A program made the translations under genes and the position numbers. A stretch of DNA of 64,000 bases from Portunus trituberculatus (taxonomy: Eukaryota > Arthropoda > Malacostraca > Decapoda > Portunidae): contig NC_059286.1 of assembly GCF_017591435.1 (NCBI RefSeq), positions 780,001 through 844,000 on the forward strand, given 5' to 3'. Shown here in pieces: positions 24,755 to 38,372 of the stretch (position 1 is the first letter of the stretch; the number at the start of each line of letters is the position of its first letter). The notes under the pieces were generated by a model. The model had not been told where the DNA came from and searched no databases. It saw only the letters and a list, made by a program, of their open reading frames with translations.

Positions 24755-25060
24755 TTACATGTCTTGGAAAATGATGCTGAGCACTTCATCGTCTTGTTCC
24801 TCAGTAGACGCCGACGACGTTGATGGCTCATTTGCTGCACTTGACGGTGAGTACTTTTGACTCGAGGCAACAAGATCCAAGACATCATTTGGGAGATCGT
24901 AAGACACACAGGTTTGCGACATTCGCTTCAGCCCATAACGTACATGCAGTAATGCGTTAGTGGTGTCTGCTTGCATTTTATTTCTTAATTTGGTCTTTAT
25001 TATGTTCATTTGGCTGAAAACCCTCTCAATTTCTGCATTTGAATGTGGCAAACTTAGCAC
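24755..25060 (-). pseudogene. hAT-2 transposase C-terminal remnant
   Basis: The frame begins LSLPHSNAEIERVFSQMNII and continues KTKLRNKM...LLHVRYGLKRM, the hAT dimerisation block. It is related to but distinct from the hAT-1 block (PYSNATIERIFSQMN). It ends in an acidic Ser-rich tail. The rest of the transposase is deleted; an ATA repeat and a tandem duplication take its place upstream. Confidence 0.8.
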
Positions 25061-25118
25061 TGTTAGCGCAATAGATGAGAGCTAATAATAATAATAATAA
25101 TAATGATCTTCCTTGGTA

Positions 25119-25298
25119 CTGTGATAGCGACGTTTGGGCAGGGTAATGCACACTGAACGGCAAACGCACCGTTACGCACGTGAGTCAAACAGTCACTGGT
25201 ACGTAGGTACTGGGCTGTGATAGCGACGGTTGGGCAGGGTAATGCACACTGAACGGCAAACGCACCGTTACACACGTGAGTCAAACAGTCACTGGTGT
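25119..25298. repeat. Tandem duplication inside hAT-2
   Basis: Two copies of about 81 bp starting CTGTGATAGCGACG (25119 and 25215) with a period of 96 bp. Both include CAAACGCACCGTTAC and AAACAGTCACTGG. Confidence 0.85.
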
Positions 25299-26232
25299 GA
25301 TACCGTACTGGGACGGCGCGGCGACAGAATCATGACAGGAAGGATACTTGTCAGACGAACTGTTGTTGGTTACGAGTTACGACTTCGCCCAACCCTTCCC
25401 CTCGGCTCCCCACCTTCTGCTATCAACTATCACCACCGCCACAATTTCCCAATATTCATAATATAAAACATTTCTAACGATAATTTATTCCATAACCTAG
25501 TAATTTATATAAACAATGTTCTATTCACACGAAAATTTCTTTATCGCAGAAAATCGGCTAAAAAATGGCTAACTTTGGGAGGGCTTCGGCTGCTTTTTCC
25601 GGCTATCGGCTAAAAACAATTTTTTCTGGCTAGAATCCGCTAAATCCGGCTAAATCTAGCCGAAAAACGGCTAATCTGGCAACACTGACTGTGAGAGACC
25701 GTCACCGTGGTGTGGACTGTTGACTGAACGTGATCAAAAGTTCAAAACAGGAAGCGTACGGGTCCCGCGGCGCGGCGGGCGAGGCGGAGGCGCTGCAGCA
25801 CTCAAAGCAACGGGATAACAAACCACTCTATTTTTCATATCTTGACTGAGCGTACGGCAGGATACAATAATAATAATAATAATAATGATAATAATGTAAT
25901 CGTAGATTTATATATTCAGCATAAAAGTCCTAAAACTACCCACACATACAATGAACACCCATAAATTTTACCCACAAATAGACTTAAAATCGCCTCACCC
26001 ACAAAGGCACCCACAATTATCCTGCTTACCCACAGATTTGTGGGTAAAAACCCACAAAACGGCAACACTGCTTGGGGGGAGCGACACGCATAGTACCAAT
26101 GACCGAGTTGCCAGATACTGCCACACACGCTCACTCTCTTGCATTAACTTTATATAAAACCCAGCTGTTCACGGGTTTCTCTATTGATTGTGGGGACGCT
26201 TCCTGTCTGTTCACGGGTTCTCCTTGTTCATC

Positions 26233-28381
26233 ATGTCGCTCCCGCGTCCTTCGTCCGAGTGCAGCGACACCGAACACCAGAAGGAAACTCTTCAGTTTTC
26301 AGAAGACGAAGCCAGTCCTCGGGGGAGTCCGGGTGGCTTACCCTTGGGCCCGCCGCTATTCACCCCCCACCTGCCCCACTCCTCGCCTCATCCCCACCAG
26401 TCTCCTCCCGCGCATCAAGACGGTACCGTTCTTCACCTCATCAAATACTTGGAGGAATCACGTCTGACAGCTGATTTGCGTAGAAGACAGGAGGATGAGG
26501 AAAGGCGGCGAGCAGAGGAGTCAAGAAGGGAAGCAGAGGAAATGAGACGCAGGGATGACAACGAGCGTTTCATGACACTGCTACAACTGTTGTCAGTTCA
26601 GGCATCGCCAGCCCAACACCAGCCGTCTCCAGCCCGCTTACCTGTTCCCTTACCGACACTCAGCCCTTTCGCCCCAGCCTATCAGCCTGCAGTCACTGGT
26701 CTCGTGGGGACTACACCTGTTGCAGCGAGTGCTACTCCCATCACTGCCTTGCCTGCTGTGACAGCTGTTCCAACAGTTGCCACCCTCCCACCTCCCGCCG
26801 TGACTGCCGTTACAGCCGCTGCACCACCCGTCACTGTGACTGCGACTCCTACGTCCACAGCAGGCCCCCCCACGGGCAAACCTGTGGCTCAGAGTCCGCC
26901 CATCCTGCAAGCCGACGCCACCTACCAGATGTTCAGGCAATGGCGTCGCCGGTGGCATGATTTCTCAGTCATGATTGATCTGCAGCGCCTTCCCAGAGAA
27001 AAGCAGTTGATCCAGCTACGGATGTCTGTTTCCTGGAGGTTCAGAGGACTCTTGAACACACTCTCGGGATCGCTCCTGACACACTGTTAGCCGTGGATGA
27101 AGTCCTCGATGTGTTGCAATCCCACTTCAAGAGTCAACGTAACGAGGCTCTCCACCGCCGTGAACTCCTGTGCTGCAAACAGGCAGTGGGTGAGTCTTTT
27201 CTGATTTCTATGTCCGCCTGAAAAACCTTGCTGAAGAGGTCGACCTTTGCTCCGGTGATCCAGTGACTTGTGCTGAGACCCAGCTGAAGATGGTTTTGCT
27301 CATGGGCATCAGAGAGGAGGAGCTCGTTCAACGCCTCATCTCTCTGGACTCAGGTGCCCCTGTCCAGGACCTGGTCACCTGCTGCCACTCGTATGAGGCC
27401 GCCCGGAACACAGCATCCGCCATCCAGTCGTCTCCAAGTCAGCTGCTCTCCATCTCTGCCTACAGACGGGGAAAGCGACGTGACAAGGCCGCCTCCTCCC
27501 TTCAGCAACTGCCTTCGGAACAGCGAGGGAGGCCTGCAGCCGTTGACGTGTCCCAACCCTGCCAGTGTTGCTCCCGCCGGCACTCATATGGTCTGTGCCC
27601 TGCCGTCGACAGCACCTGTGGCAACTGCGGCCGCAAGGGCCATTGGGCAAAGACTGCCAGGTGCCCTGCCAAAGACACCCAATGTCGTGCCTGTAAAAAG
27701 ACTGGGCATTACGACAAGTGCTGCAGGTTAACAAATGCGACTCACAGCCAGAACAGCTCTCACGCTACGCCACAGAAGAAGAGCTCCTGCCGCAGTGTGA
27801 CTCGCAGCCCAGCGTCTGAGGCCATGACTCCTAAACCTGTGTGTATTCACCTGACGCATGAAGGATCCACTTCCCACCTCCAAATGCTGCCAGATACAGA
27901 CGCGGACCTCAGCATTCTTCAAATCCCCAGGGACAGCCTACAGCCTCTACCTCCCGTGCACACGCTGACGGCGGATGGTTCAGAGATGGCACCTGCCCAG
28001 GGATGTTTTCAAGCTACCTTACGGCTCGGACAAAGGTTTTGCATCGCCCAGATCCAAGTCCACGATGGCGTCCAGACCCCACTCCTCTCCTATGGCCACT
28101 GCCAGGAACTGGCCATCATCTCCCCGGAGTTCCCGAAGCCGATTCTCAAGGTCAAGCATGTTAACCGGTGCAGCGAGCGGCCCCTCCCTGACATCACGTC
28201 TCCATCTGCTGCAAAGGAGTACTTCCTTCGTGAGTTTTCAGACGTACTTCTCTCCAAGGAGGATCTGAGGAAGGCTCCCCTGAAGCCCATGGTCGCACAG
28301 CCCATGCAGATCCACCTGAAGGAGGGCGCTACACCGTTCGCCATTCACACACCACGACAAATCCCCTTCGCATTCCAGTAG
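26233..28381 (+). pseudogene. LTR-4 gag-protease (broken)
   Basis: Gag polyprotein with protease of a Mag-like Gypsy element. The start at 26233 gives MSLPRPSSECSDTEHQ, shared with LTR-6. A charged helix rich in RRQEDEERRRAEESRR (about residues 80-120), a Pro/Ala/Thr/Val-rich linker and a capsid region follow. Zinc knuckles lie at about 27560-27725 (CQCC...H...C, CGNCGRKGHWAKTARC, CRACKKTGHYDKCC). Compared with LTR-6 it has single-base losses near 27033 and 27197, a protease active site reading DTDAD instead of DTGAD with a small adjacent deletion (about 27895-27912), and a TAG at 28379. These breaks separate gag from pol. Confidence 0.85.
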
Positions 28382-28405
28382 CAAGTCAAGGATGAGCTAG
28401 ACTCC

Positions 28406-31042
28406 ATGGTGCGTCAAGGGATAATTGAGCCTGCCGGCGATGAGCCGTCTGCCTGGTGTCACCCCTTGGTCGTCGTGGCTAAGGATAAGGGAGTTCGCAT
28501 CACGGTGGACCTCACAAAGCTCAATAGCCAGGTTTCTCGCCCAGCTCATCCAGCACCAACACCTTACGCCCCTGTCCGCAGAGTCACTCCGTCATCCCGC
28601 TTCTTCACGACAGCAGATGCTCTGTGCAGGTACTGGCAGTTGGTGCTTGACGAGAAGGATCGCCACCTCACAACTTTCATCACCCCGTTCGGCCGGTTTA
28701 GGCATTGCCGAGGCCCCATGGGCTTCGCAGCTACTGGTGATGCCTACTGCCACCACTTGGCACTCCAAGGGTTGGAGAATTGTGTCAAGGTGGTGGACGA
28801 CATTCTTCTCTTTGATGATGACTTCCCCACACACTTGCAGAGGATTCATCAGATGCTCAGCAGATGCAGAGAGCACGGGATCACCCTCAACAAGGACAAG
28901 TTTTCAGTTGCCGAGCCTCAGGTCCGATTCTGTGGCTACAACCTCTCCCCCTCTGGCATCTCTGCAGGCGAAGACCGCGTCAGTGCAATCCGGGACTTTC
29001 CTACGCCCGCGAACTTGACTGACCTCCGCTCCTTTATGGGCTTAGTGAACCAGCTGTCAGAGTTCACCCCGGACATAGCAGCCGCAGCACAGCTTCTTCG
29101 CCCTCTCTTGAGCCCTAAACGGACGTTCACTTGGACAGTGGACCATGATGAAGCCTTCAACCATGTCAAGACGGTGCTTCTCCAGCCGCCTGTTCTGGCC
29201 CACTTTGATCCAGCGCTACCAGTCGTCCTCCAGACGGATGCCTCCCGCCTTCATGGGATTGGGTATGCTCTCCTACAAGATCACGGCCAAGGATGCACAC
29301 GACTAGTTCAATGTGGCTCACGCTTCCTCACTGACGCTGAGACGCGCTACGCCACCATTGAGCTCGAGCTGCTTGCCGTTGTATGGGCCATGTCCAAGTG
29401 TCGGCTCCACCTCATAGGTGTACAGCACTTCACGCTGATGACGGACCATCGGCCACTGGTCCCGATCCTGAATGCCTACACTTTGGACGCGATCGAGAAT
29501 CCCCATCTACAGCGTCTGAAGGAGAAAATCTCGCCCTACCTCTTCACAGCCGTATGGCGCACCGGGAAATTGCTACGCATCCCAGATGCTCTGTCGAGAG
29601 CCCCAGTCAGCCACCCCACTCCTGAGGACGAGATGGCGTGCACTACTGCCACTGCCCACCTGCGGTGTGTCGTAGCTACCAACGCTAAATGCTCCGACCA
29701 AAACACACCACACCATGACGCCGATCGGACGCTCCAGGAGTTCAGAGCAGCAGCGAGGGCAGACCCGTCATATGCCCACCTCACCGCCTGCGTGACATCT
29801 GGCTTCCCGTCCAACCGGTACGAGCTCCACAGTTCTCTACTTCCCTACTGGAAGCTCCACGATCACCTCTACGCAGATGGGGAGCTTGTCCTCTATGGCC
29901 AGAGGATCGTTGTTCCTGTAGCTCTCCGCCGCCGCACCCTTGCTCGTCTCCACGACAGCCACCGCGGTGTGGAAGCCACTCGCCGTCGGGCGAGGCAGAC
30001 TGTTTTCTGGCCTGGCATTGACTCTGACATCGCCAATACTGTTCGTGCCTGTGAACCATGTCAAGTCCTCCAGCCGAGCCAACAACAGGAACCCCTGATG
30101 TGCGACGACAACCCATCCAGGCCCTTTGAGTCCGTCTCCGCAGACTTCTTCACAGTCGCTGGCAAGTCCTTTCTTGTCATTGCGGATAGACTCTCGGGAT
30201 GGCCTGTGGTCGTCCCATGTGGTGCGGACACCACAGCCACACGCACCATCCAGATGTTCTGCCGCTATTTCCGGGAAGTGGGTGTCCCACTCTGTCTCAG
30301 CACTGATGGCGGGCCCCAGTTTGCCAGTGCAGACTTCCAGAACTTCATGGAGCACTGGGGTGTTCACCACATAGTGACTTCGCCGCACTATCCCCAGTCT
30401 AATGGCCATGTTGAGGCGGCTGTCAAGTCGGTGAAGCATCTCATCTTGAAGACAGCCCCCTCCGGCAACATTGATACGGAGGAGTTTGCCAGAGGTCTCC
30501 TGGAGCTGCGTAACTCTCCCAACTATACAGGACGGTCCCCTTCGCAACACCTTTATGGCCACCCTCTTCGGTCCTGCGTCCCTGCCCACCCAGAGTCCTT
30601 CTCCACGGACTGGCAGACCAAGACGGAGGAATGCGACCGCCGCGCTGTCGCCCGAGCTGAACAAGTGCAGGCTCACTATGACCAGCACGCCAGGCCCCTC
30701 CCCAAGCTGCGCATTGGAGCCACAGTCCGCATCCAGAACCCTGTGTCTCTCCGCTGGGATAAGGTCGGTGTGATCATGGGCTGCAGCAGGAACAGGGAAT
30801 ATGATGTTCGTCTCCCAAGCGGACGTGTCTGGCGACGCAACCGCCGTCTCCTACGCCCAGTGCCGCCCCATGGTGATGATCCTCCCCACCATATCCCTGT
30901 GGTCCCTTGGTCAGACGAGAAAAGTCCGTCTGCTTTACTTGCTCCCCCAGTTGCCCCACGTCGTTCCCAGCGGCTCATGGAAAAGAGTTCCGGTCGAGAC
31001 AGTGCTACGAGCGTGAGGGGGGAGGGAGGTGTGAGTATGTAA
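28406..31042 (+). CDS. LTR-4 pol: RT, RNase H, integrase
   Basis: An 878-codon frame. RT: GIIEPAGDEPSAWCHPLVVV, VRITVDLTKLN (catalytic Asp), GFAATGDAY, and a DDILLFDDDF-type YxDD variant (VVDDILLF, about residue 130). RNase H: VVLQTDASRLHGIGYALLQD (first Asp), ELELLAVVWA, LMTDHRPL and IPDALSRAP. Integrase: zinc domain HDSHRGVEATRRRARQTVFWPG...CEPCQ, then D-D-E in SVSADFFTV, CLSTDGGPQF and PQSNGHVEAAVKSVK, and a basic tail. All catalytic residues are visible. The frame runs 12 bp into the 3' LTR. Gag is broken upstream, so autonomous movement is doubtful. Confidence 0.92.
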   Translation: MVRQGIIEPAGDEPSAWCHPLVVVAKDKGVRITVDLTKLNSQVSRPAHPAPTPYAPVRRVTPSSRFFTTADALCRYWQLVLDEKDRHLTTFITPFGRFRHCRGPMGFAATGDAYCHHLALQGLENCVKVVDDILLFDDDFPTHLQRIHQMLSRCREHGITLNKDKFSVAEPQVRFCGYNLSPSGISAGEDRVSAIRDFPTPANLTDLRSFMGLVNQLSEFTPDIAAAAQLLRPLLSPKRTFTWTVDHDEAFNHVKTVLLQPPVLAHFDPALPVVLQTDASRLHGIGYALLQDHGQGCTRLVQCGSRFLTDAETRYATIELELLAVVWAMSKCRLHLIGVQHFTLMTDHRPLVPILNAYTLDAIENPHLQRLKEKISPYLFTAVWRTGKLLRIPDALSRAPVSHPTPEDEMACTTATAHLRCVVATNAKCSDQNTPHHDADRTLQEFRAAARADPSYAHLTACVTSGFPSNRYELHSSLLPYWKLHDHLYADGELVLYGQRIVVPVALRRRTLARLHDSHRGVEATRRRARQTVFWPGIDSDIANTVRACEPCQVLQPSQQQEPLMCDDNPSRPFESVSADFFTVAGKSFLVIADRLSGWPVVVPCGADTTATRTIQMFCRYFREVGVPLCLSTDGGPQFASADFQNFMEHWGVHHIVTSPHYPQSNGHVEAAVKSVKHLILKTAPSGNIDTEEFARGLLELRNSPNYTGRSPSQHLYGHPLRSCVPAHPESFSTDWQTKTEECDRRAVARAEQVQAHYDQHARPLPKLRIGATVRIQNPVSLRWDKVGVIMGCSRNREYDVRLPSGRVWRRNRRLLRPVPPHGDDPPHHIPVVPWSDEKSPSALLAPPVAPRRSQRLMEKSSGRDSATSVRGEGGVSM

Positions 31043-31265
31043 TGTAATGTATCATATGTATTCCCTGTACCTCTGATTATCGTACGCCTGGCAACCCTAC
31101 GTAAGCCTCAGTCTTGCTGGCGTCTCCAAGGCAGGCACGCGTACGGGGGTCCTTCCAAGGCTTTCTCTGTGTTCCTCTGCTTGAATACACCTACTACAGT
31201 TAGTACGTCTATGAAGAACCTTCTCCTTCGTGGCTGTACTGTCCCGACAGCTAACCAACACCACA
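31012..31265 (+). repeat. LTR-4 polypurine tract and 3' LTR
   Basis: The purine run GAGGGGGGAGGGAGG ends at 31029 and the LTR runs 31030-31265 (TGTGAGTATG to CAACACCACA). The CGCGT target duplication follows at 31266-31270. Confidence 0.92.
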
Positions 31266-31907
31266 CGCGTGACTGAACTTGTTACCGTAGTACGCCACCA
31301 CATGCTCACGTCCGTCCTTCAGCTGTGACAGCACTGCTCCCATGCCCTCAGCACTAGCGTCACAATCCACGACGTACGGGCAAGCAGGGTCCGGGTATGG
31401 CAGGACAGGAGCGTTCACCAGCGCCTTCTTCAGCCGCTCAAAGGCTGTCTGACACCCAGCATTCCAGCAAAATTGGGCCCCTTTTCTTGTCAAGTGGTGC
31501 AGGGGCGCTGCTATGCTGGCAAAGTCCTTCACGAACCGACGATAGTACGTGCACAGGCCCACAAAGCTCCTCATTTCGCCCACATTGGTCGGGACAGGCC
31601 ACTCTGCCACAGCTCGCACCTTCAGTGGATCGGTGCGCACCCCGTCCTCGCTGACGACATGCCCGAGGAAGGGCACCTCCTGCTGGAACAACAGACACTT
31701 CTTCGGGCTAAGCTTCAGATTAGCTCTCCTCAACCGCAGAAGGACGTCCTCCAGCCTCTGCAACTCCTCCTCGAAGGTGCGTCCGAAAACAACCACATCG
31801 TCCAGGTAGACGAGGGCAGTCTTTCACTGCAGGCCCTCCAGTACCCGCTCCATCAGCCTTTCAAAGGTCGCTGGTGCATTGCATAATCCGAAGGGCATGA
31901 TGCGGAA
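31251..31907 (-). pseudogene. LTR-3 RT second half and RNase H start
   Basis: Minus-strand frame with the RT YxDD site (VYLDDVVVFGRTFEEEL at about 31770-31815), LSPKKCLLFQQEVPFLGHVV, the thumb AVAEWPVPTNVGEMRSFVGL, and an RNase H start PYVVDCDASAEGMGAVLSQ with its catalytic Asp, then YYGNKFSHA before LTR-4 interrupts. Between 31815 and 31908 a TGA or TAG and a frame change cut it from the first half of RT (MPFGLCNAPATFERLM is in this gap). Real element sequence but not translatable as one piece. Confidence 0.85.
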
Positions 31908-33326
31908 CTACCATAGTCCCTGCCCAAAGGAGAATGCTGTCTTCTCTTTATCCTCGTCTGCCACCTCCACCTGATGATAGCCAGACTTCAGATCCAGAGT
32001 GGAGAACCAGCGGGCACCTGTCAGTGCATCCAGCATGTCGTCGATCCTGGGTAGTGGATAGGAATCCTTCACCATGACGTCGTTCAGGGCTCTGTAGTCC
32101 ACACAGAGACGCATCGACCCATCTCTCTTCTTCACCAAAGCTACTGCAGAAGACCACGGGCTGTTCGATTTCTCAATCACACCTTGCGCCTGTAAGTTCC
32201 TCACCACTTTCTCCATCTCCTGACGTCGAGCGGGAGGTATTCTTCGTGGTGCGTGCTTGATTGGGTGGCTGCCACTGGTATCGATGCGATGTTGAACCAG
32301 ATTCGTGCAGCCCAGGTCCGTGTCTCCCTTCGAGAAGACATCAGCGTACACGCACAGCATCCTCCACAACTGTACTGCTTGCTCAGTGCTCAGACGCTCC
32401 GTACTCTTCTGCAGCATCTTCCGTAGGTGCTCCGGCAGACGTCTTCTGTCACCGTCTCTTTCAGCAGGCTGTATCACCCTCCTAGCTGTCTGCCCTCTGG
32501 TGGCGGCCGGGTGCGCCACGCTCCTCACCGCCCGCCCGCTGGTGGCGGCCGGTGTTGCCACGCTCCCCGCTGCCCGCCCAGCTGGTAGCCGCTGCACCTC
32601 ACCTGCTGGCTCCACTTGTCCACCGCGCCCGCTCACCTCCCGGCGCCGTTGTTGCTCGCCCCTTGCCCTGCTCCCTGAGGCCAGGCCAGCAGACCGGGCG
32701 CTTGCTACCTGAGGGCAGGCGTCCTCGGGGAGTAAGGGCACTTCCGTATCATGTACCCTCAGCGTTCCTTTCCCGAAGTCGATACAAGCCCGGCTTTTCG
32801 TCAGGTAGTTGATATCCAGGAGGCAGGGTTCCTCCAGGTCAGCCACATACACAGGTAGCTGCATCTCCTCGCCTCCCACCTCTATCCGCGCTTCCACTGG
32901 TCTCCGCATCCGGCTGCAGTGCCCCGTCACTCCACACATCTTCTGTGGGGCAAGGGGGAGGTTCCGTGCTGCGATGACGCCCTTCCTGACGAGCGTCCTG
33001 TCCACCCCAGTATCCACGGTAAGGCAACACGGTCGTCCATCAGTCACGCCTTCAACCTGGGAGGTGAGGGCGGCAGCAGCTGCAGCGGCGACAGAGCGGC
33101 GGCCAGTTAGCGGGAGTGGAGCCTGGGTGATGACGGCTGGTGTGCAGCCCCGCTTCCCAGCCAGGCGGTGTTTCCCGCCCGTGTTCTCCTGCCCGCCTGC
33201 GTCTTCTGGGGCCAGGACCGAGAGAGGTGGCCCAGTTGGCCACAACCCCAGCAGCAGGGCTGGTACACGTACTGCTCCACCTGCTCGGCGGAATGAGACC
33301 GAGCGGTGGCTGGGGACCGGCGACAA
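31908..33326 (-). pseudogene. LTR-3 protease and RT first half
   Basis: A 472-codon minus frame. The protease is GVTDGRPCCLTVDTGVDRTL (active site DTGV, about residues 95-115) with CLLDINYLTKSRACIDF downstream. Next is a variable linker with Ala/Thr/Arg repeats (SVATPAATSGRAVRS), then the RT entry: DLGCTNLVQHRIDTSGSHPI, APRRIPPARRQEME, GVIEKSNSPWSSAVALVKKR, MRLCVDYRALNDVM and FSTLDLKSGYHQVEV with the first catalytic Asp. The frame breaks just after AFSFGQGLW. The first about 60 residues are translated out of frame over the zinc-knuckle region. Confidence 0.85.
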
Positions 33327-34521
33327 TCTTGCTTCCTATGTCCCGTCTCCTTACAGTTCCAACATGCCCCTCTGAACGGCCTTGCTCTGCTTCTCCCGGG
33401 CCCGTCCTTCGCCCGGCTCCGTCGGTAGCGTTGGTTTCTTTCGGAGTCTGTCCTGGACCTCCCGGTGCTAGTCTTAACGAAGGACTCGAACTCCAGTGCC
33501 CGGGCAAGGGCCTCTTGCAGATTTGCAACATGCGCCTGCTTTACGTAAATATGCGATTGCGCGTCCTCCAGTGCATCAATGAACTGATCCCTCATCAGCA
33601 GCGTTGCAGTTTCTTCTGATGCCCGTGGGTACGCCTTCCGCATCAGATGCTCCAAATCTTGTGCCAGCTGTTATAACGTTTCTCCACGTCCTTGGACTCT
33701 AGCCCGGAACCTCGCCCGATACACCTCTGCTTGGTACTGGTGTCCGTAGCGCCTTTCCAAGACGCCCACTACGTCAGTGTAGGATTTCTGTTGTGCAGGT
33801 GTTAACTGACTTAACACCTCCACGGCTGGCCCCTTCAAACTTGTCACAAGATTTAGGGCGCGCTCCTCTTGACTCCAGCCTTGCGCTCGAGCCACGACTT
33901 TGAATTGGGCCAGGTAAGCCTCCAGCGACACCCTTCCGTCGAACTCCTGTGGTCTAGGCCGCCTGGGGGGCGCAGAGGGGGTGGCCGCTGGCTGGGAGGA
34001 AGCTCGAGGCGGGGAGGCGGCAGGGGGAGAGCGAGCTTTCCGTTGGTGGGCTGGGGAGGCAGTCTTGGGTGGGGTGGCTGCGGGAAGGGCTAGCGGAGGG
34101 CAGGGTGGGGAGACAGTCCGGGGGGAGTTTTCCGTCTCGTCGCCCTCAGACTCCTCATCGGTCTCACCCCGCCAGCCGTACGCTAGCCCAGAGCAGACGG
34201 GATGAGCGCTGTGCGACTGAGCACTCATTCTTCTCACTGGGCTTGCCGTCGCTCGCATGGCATCTGCCATCGCCCCCAACTCCTCCTTCATCTCCTTCTT
34301 CAGCGTCGCACATTGGAGTTCGTTTTCGTGCCTGATCCCTGCCCGACGGTAGTCACTTCATGCCTGACGGTAGTCAATTCCTGCTGGATCGCCACCAACA
34401 TACATAAGAGTTCAGCCATTGAGGGCGGCTCCTCGCCCACAACTTCCTTCTTCATGATCTGCTCGCCATCAGCCATTGTAACTCTGTCAGGTAGTACCTT
34501 GCCTTCCGCCACAACACACAA
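33107..34521 (-). pseudogene. LTR-3 gag
   Basis: Gag in at least three frames. 34300-34475 encodes MADGEQIMKKEVVGEEPPSM and a helical stretch. 33671-34291 has a Pro/Ser/Ala-rich linker, then a retroviral-gag-like capsid region: PQEFDGRVSLEAYLAQFKVV, GWSQEERALNLVTSLKGPAV, VEVLSQLTPAQ, VVGVLERRYGHQYQAEVYR. 33107-33655 continues the capsid end (MRKAYPRASEETATLLMRDQ) and the CCHC knuckle CWNCKETGHRKQDC. A TAA at about 33670 and a frame change near 34310 break it. Confidence 0.8.
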
Positions 34522-34537
34522 GACGCCCTTAGGATCC

Positions 34538-34553
34538 CACTCCTGACACCAAG
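34538..34553 (-). other. LTR-3 primer-binding site
   Basis: Read on the minus strand, TTGGTGTCAGGAGTGG directly follows the 5' LTR end GGTCGCAGCA. Position and TGG start fit a tRNA primer site; the tRNA is not determined. Confidence 0.65.
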
Positions 34554-35244
34554 TGCTGCGACCCTCCTTCCGCTTCTTCTTCAGGGAAGGGACGCCTCAC
34601 AATCTTCTCGGGATTCGGGGTGTGTGTGTCGGGAGAAGGACTTTACCTGGGTGGCGCGGCGCGGCTGGGGTGGAGCGGCGGGCAGATCGCTCTCTCAGGC
34701 CTGGCTGTCTGCTGCTATAGCACCCACTCTCACTCAGCTCAGTCACACAGAGTGGGGAGAAGGAAACACTTATTCTTTATTTCTCTATATCATAGCAACT
34801 ATACACGAGTCACCGGGAACAGGTGGCGGCAGCACACAGAACGAGCCAGGGAGCGACGGCACACAGGACGGGGCAGGGAGCAGCAACAAAGTACGGATAA
34901 CACTTTGTTAGTTCGTCAGGCACTTCACTGTCTCTCTGTCTCTCGTTCACTCTCTGACTGCTCCCCAGAGTATGACTTGTTCCTTTGAGGTCTCTTGCTA
35001 CACTCCTGTCCTCTGTCCTTGTCGGTGCAACACAGTGCCCCACAAACCACGCCGCCTGTGCCGTCGCACCTGCCAGGCAATGTCCTTACGTGTCTATTTC
35101 AGCTTATTAGGTAACGTTATCTACCTTAACCGCTAATTACCAATATATCCTTAATAATGCTGGCTACAAGCAATTCACACATGCATGCATTTATTTACAC
35201 GGTACCGTATGACAATTATCCCAGGGCTGGCCAGTGCCCTCACC

Positions 35245-35328
<84 letters not shown>

Positions 35329-35570
35329 TATCTCCCCGTGACCTCCGGGGTCACATCTCCTCCGTCATGGAGGCCTAGCTCAGCGTCCCTTCCATTAAGG
35401 TGTGACAGTTTCATAAACACGAGCAACCAACACCTCGCTCACCCTTTAGCTAAAGTCTGCACATATGTACTCATATGTACTATCCATATGTACTCTCTTA
35501 TGACGCTGCTCCACACTCACACAGGCACACGTACATATCTGGGAGGCTGCTGCAATACACCTTCGCAACA
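34554..35570 (-). repeat. LTR-3 5' LTR
   Basis: 1017 bp, minus-strand TGTTGCGAAGG to GGTCGCAGCA. It is longer than the 3' LTR mainly because of a CA run of about 78 bp (35248-35325) and an extra CACACAGAACGAGCCAGG-type duplication near 34835-34870. Its right flank begins ATATATG, so only a weak ATAT duplication can be proposed. Confidence 0.9.

Positions 35571-38372
<2,802 letters not shown>

Larger units (their letters stand above)
24574..25687 (-). mobile_element. hAT-2, internally deleted hAT nested in hAT-1
   Basis: 1114 bp. The two ends share the 15 bp terminal repeat CAGTGTTGCCAGATT. A perfect 8 bp target duplication, ACTGTGAG, flanks it (24566-24573 and 25688-25695). GGCTA phrases recur near both ends. 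It is inserted about 130 bp upstream of the start codon of hAT-1. It keeps only the last part of a transposase gene, so it is non-autonomous. Confidence 0.93.
21896..26070 (-). mobile_element. hAT-1, apparently complete hAT transposon
   Basis: 4175 bp including nested hAT-2. It starts CAGTGTTGCCACTTT and its other end, complemented, starts CAGTGTTGCCGTTTT. A perfect 8 bp target duplication, CTTGGGGG, flanks it (21888-21895 and 26071-26078), the hallmark of hAT insertion. Subterminal ACCCACAAA phrases recur at both ends. It carries a spliced, uninterrupted transposase gene on the minus strand. It sits between the 5' LTR and gag of LTR-4 and is absent from the equivalent site of LTR-6. Confidence 0.93.

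Noticed and set aside
32305..33619. Plus-strand Ala/Ser/Pro-rich frames of 86-188 codons
   Set aside because: Antisense to the GC-rich gag-protease-linker of LTR-3; no family pattern.
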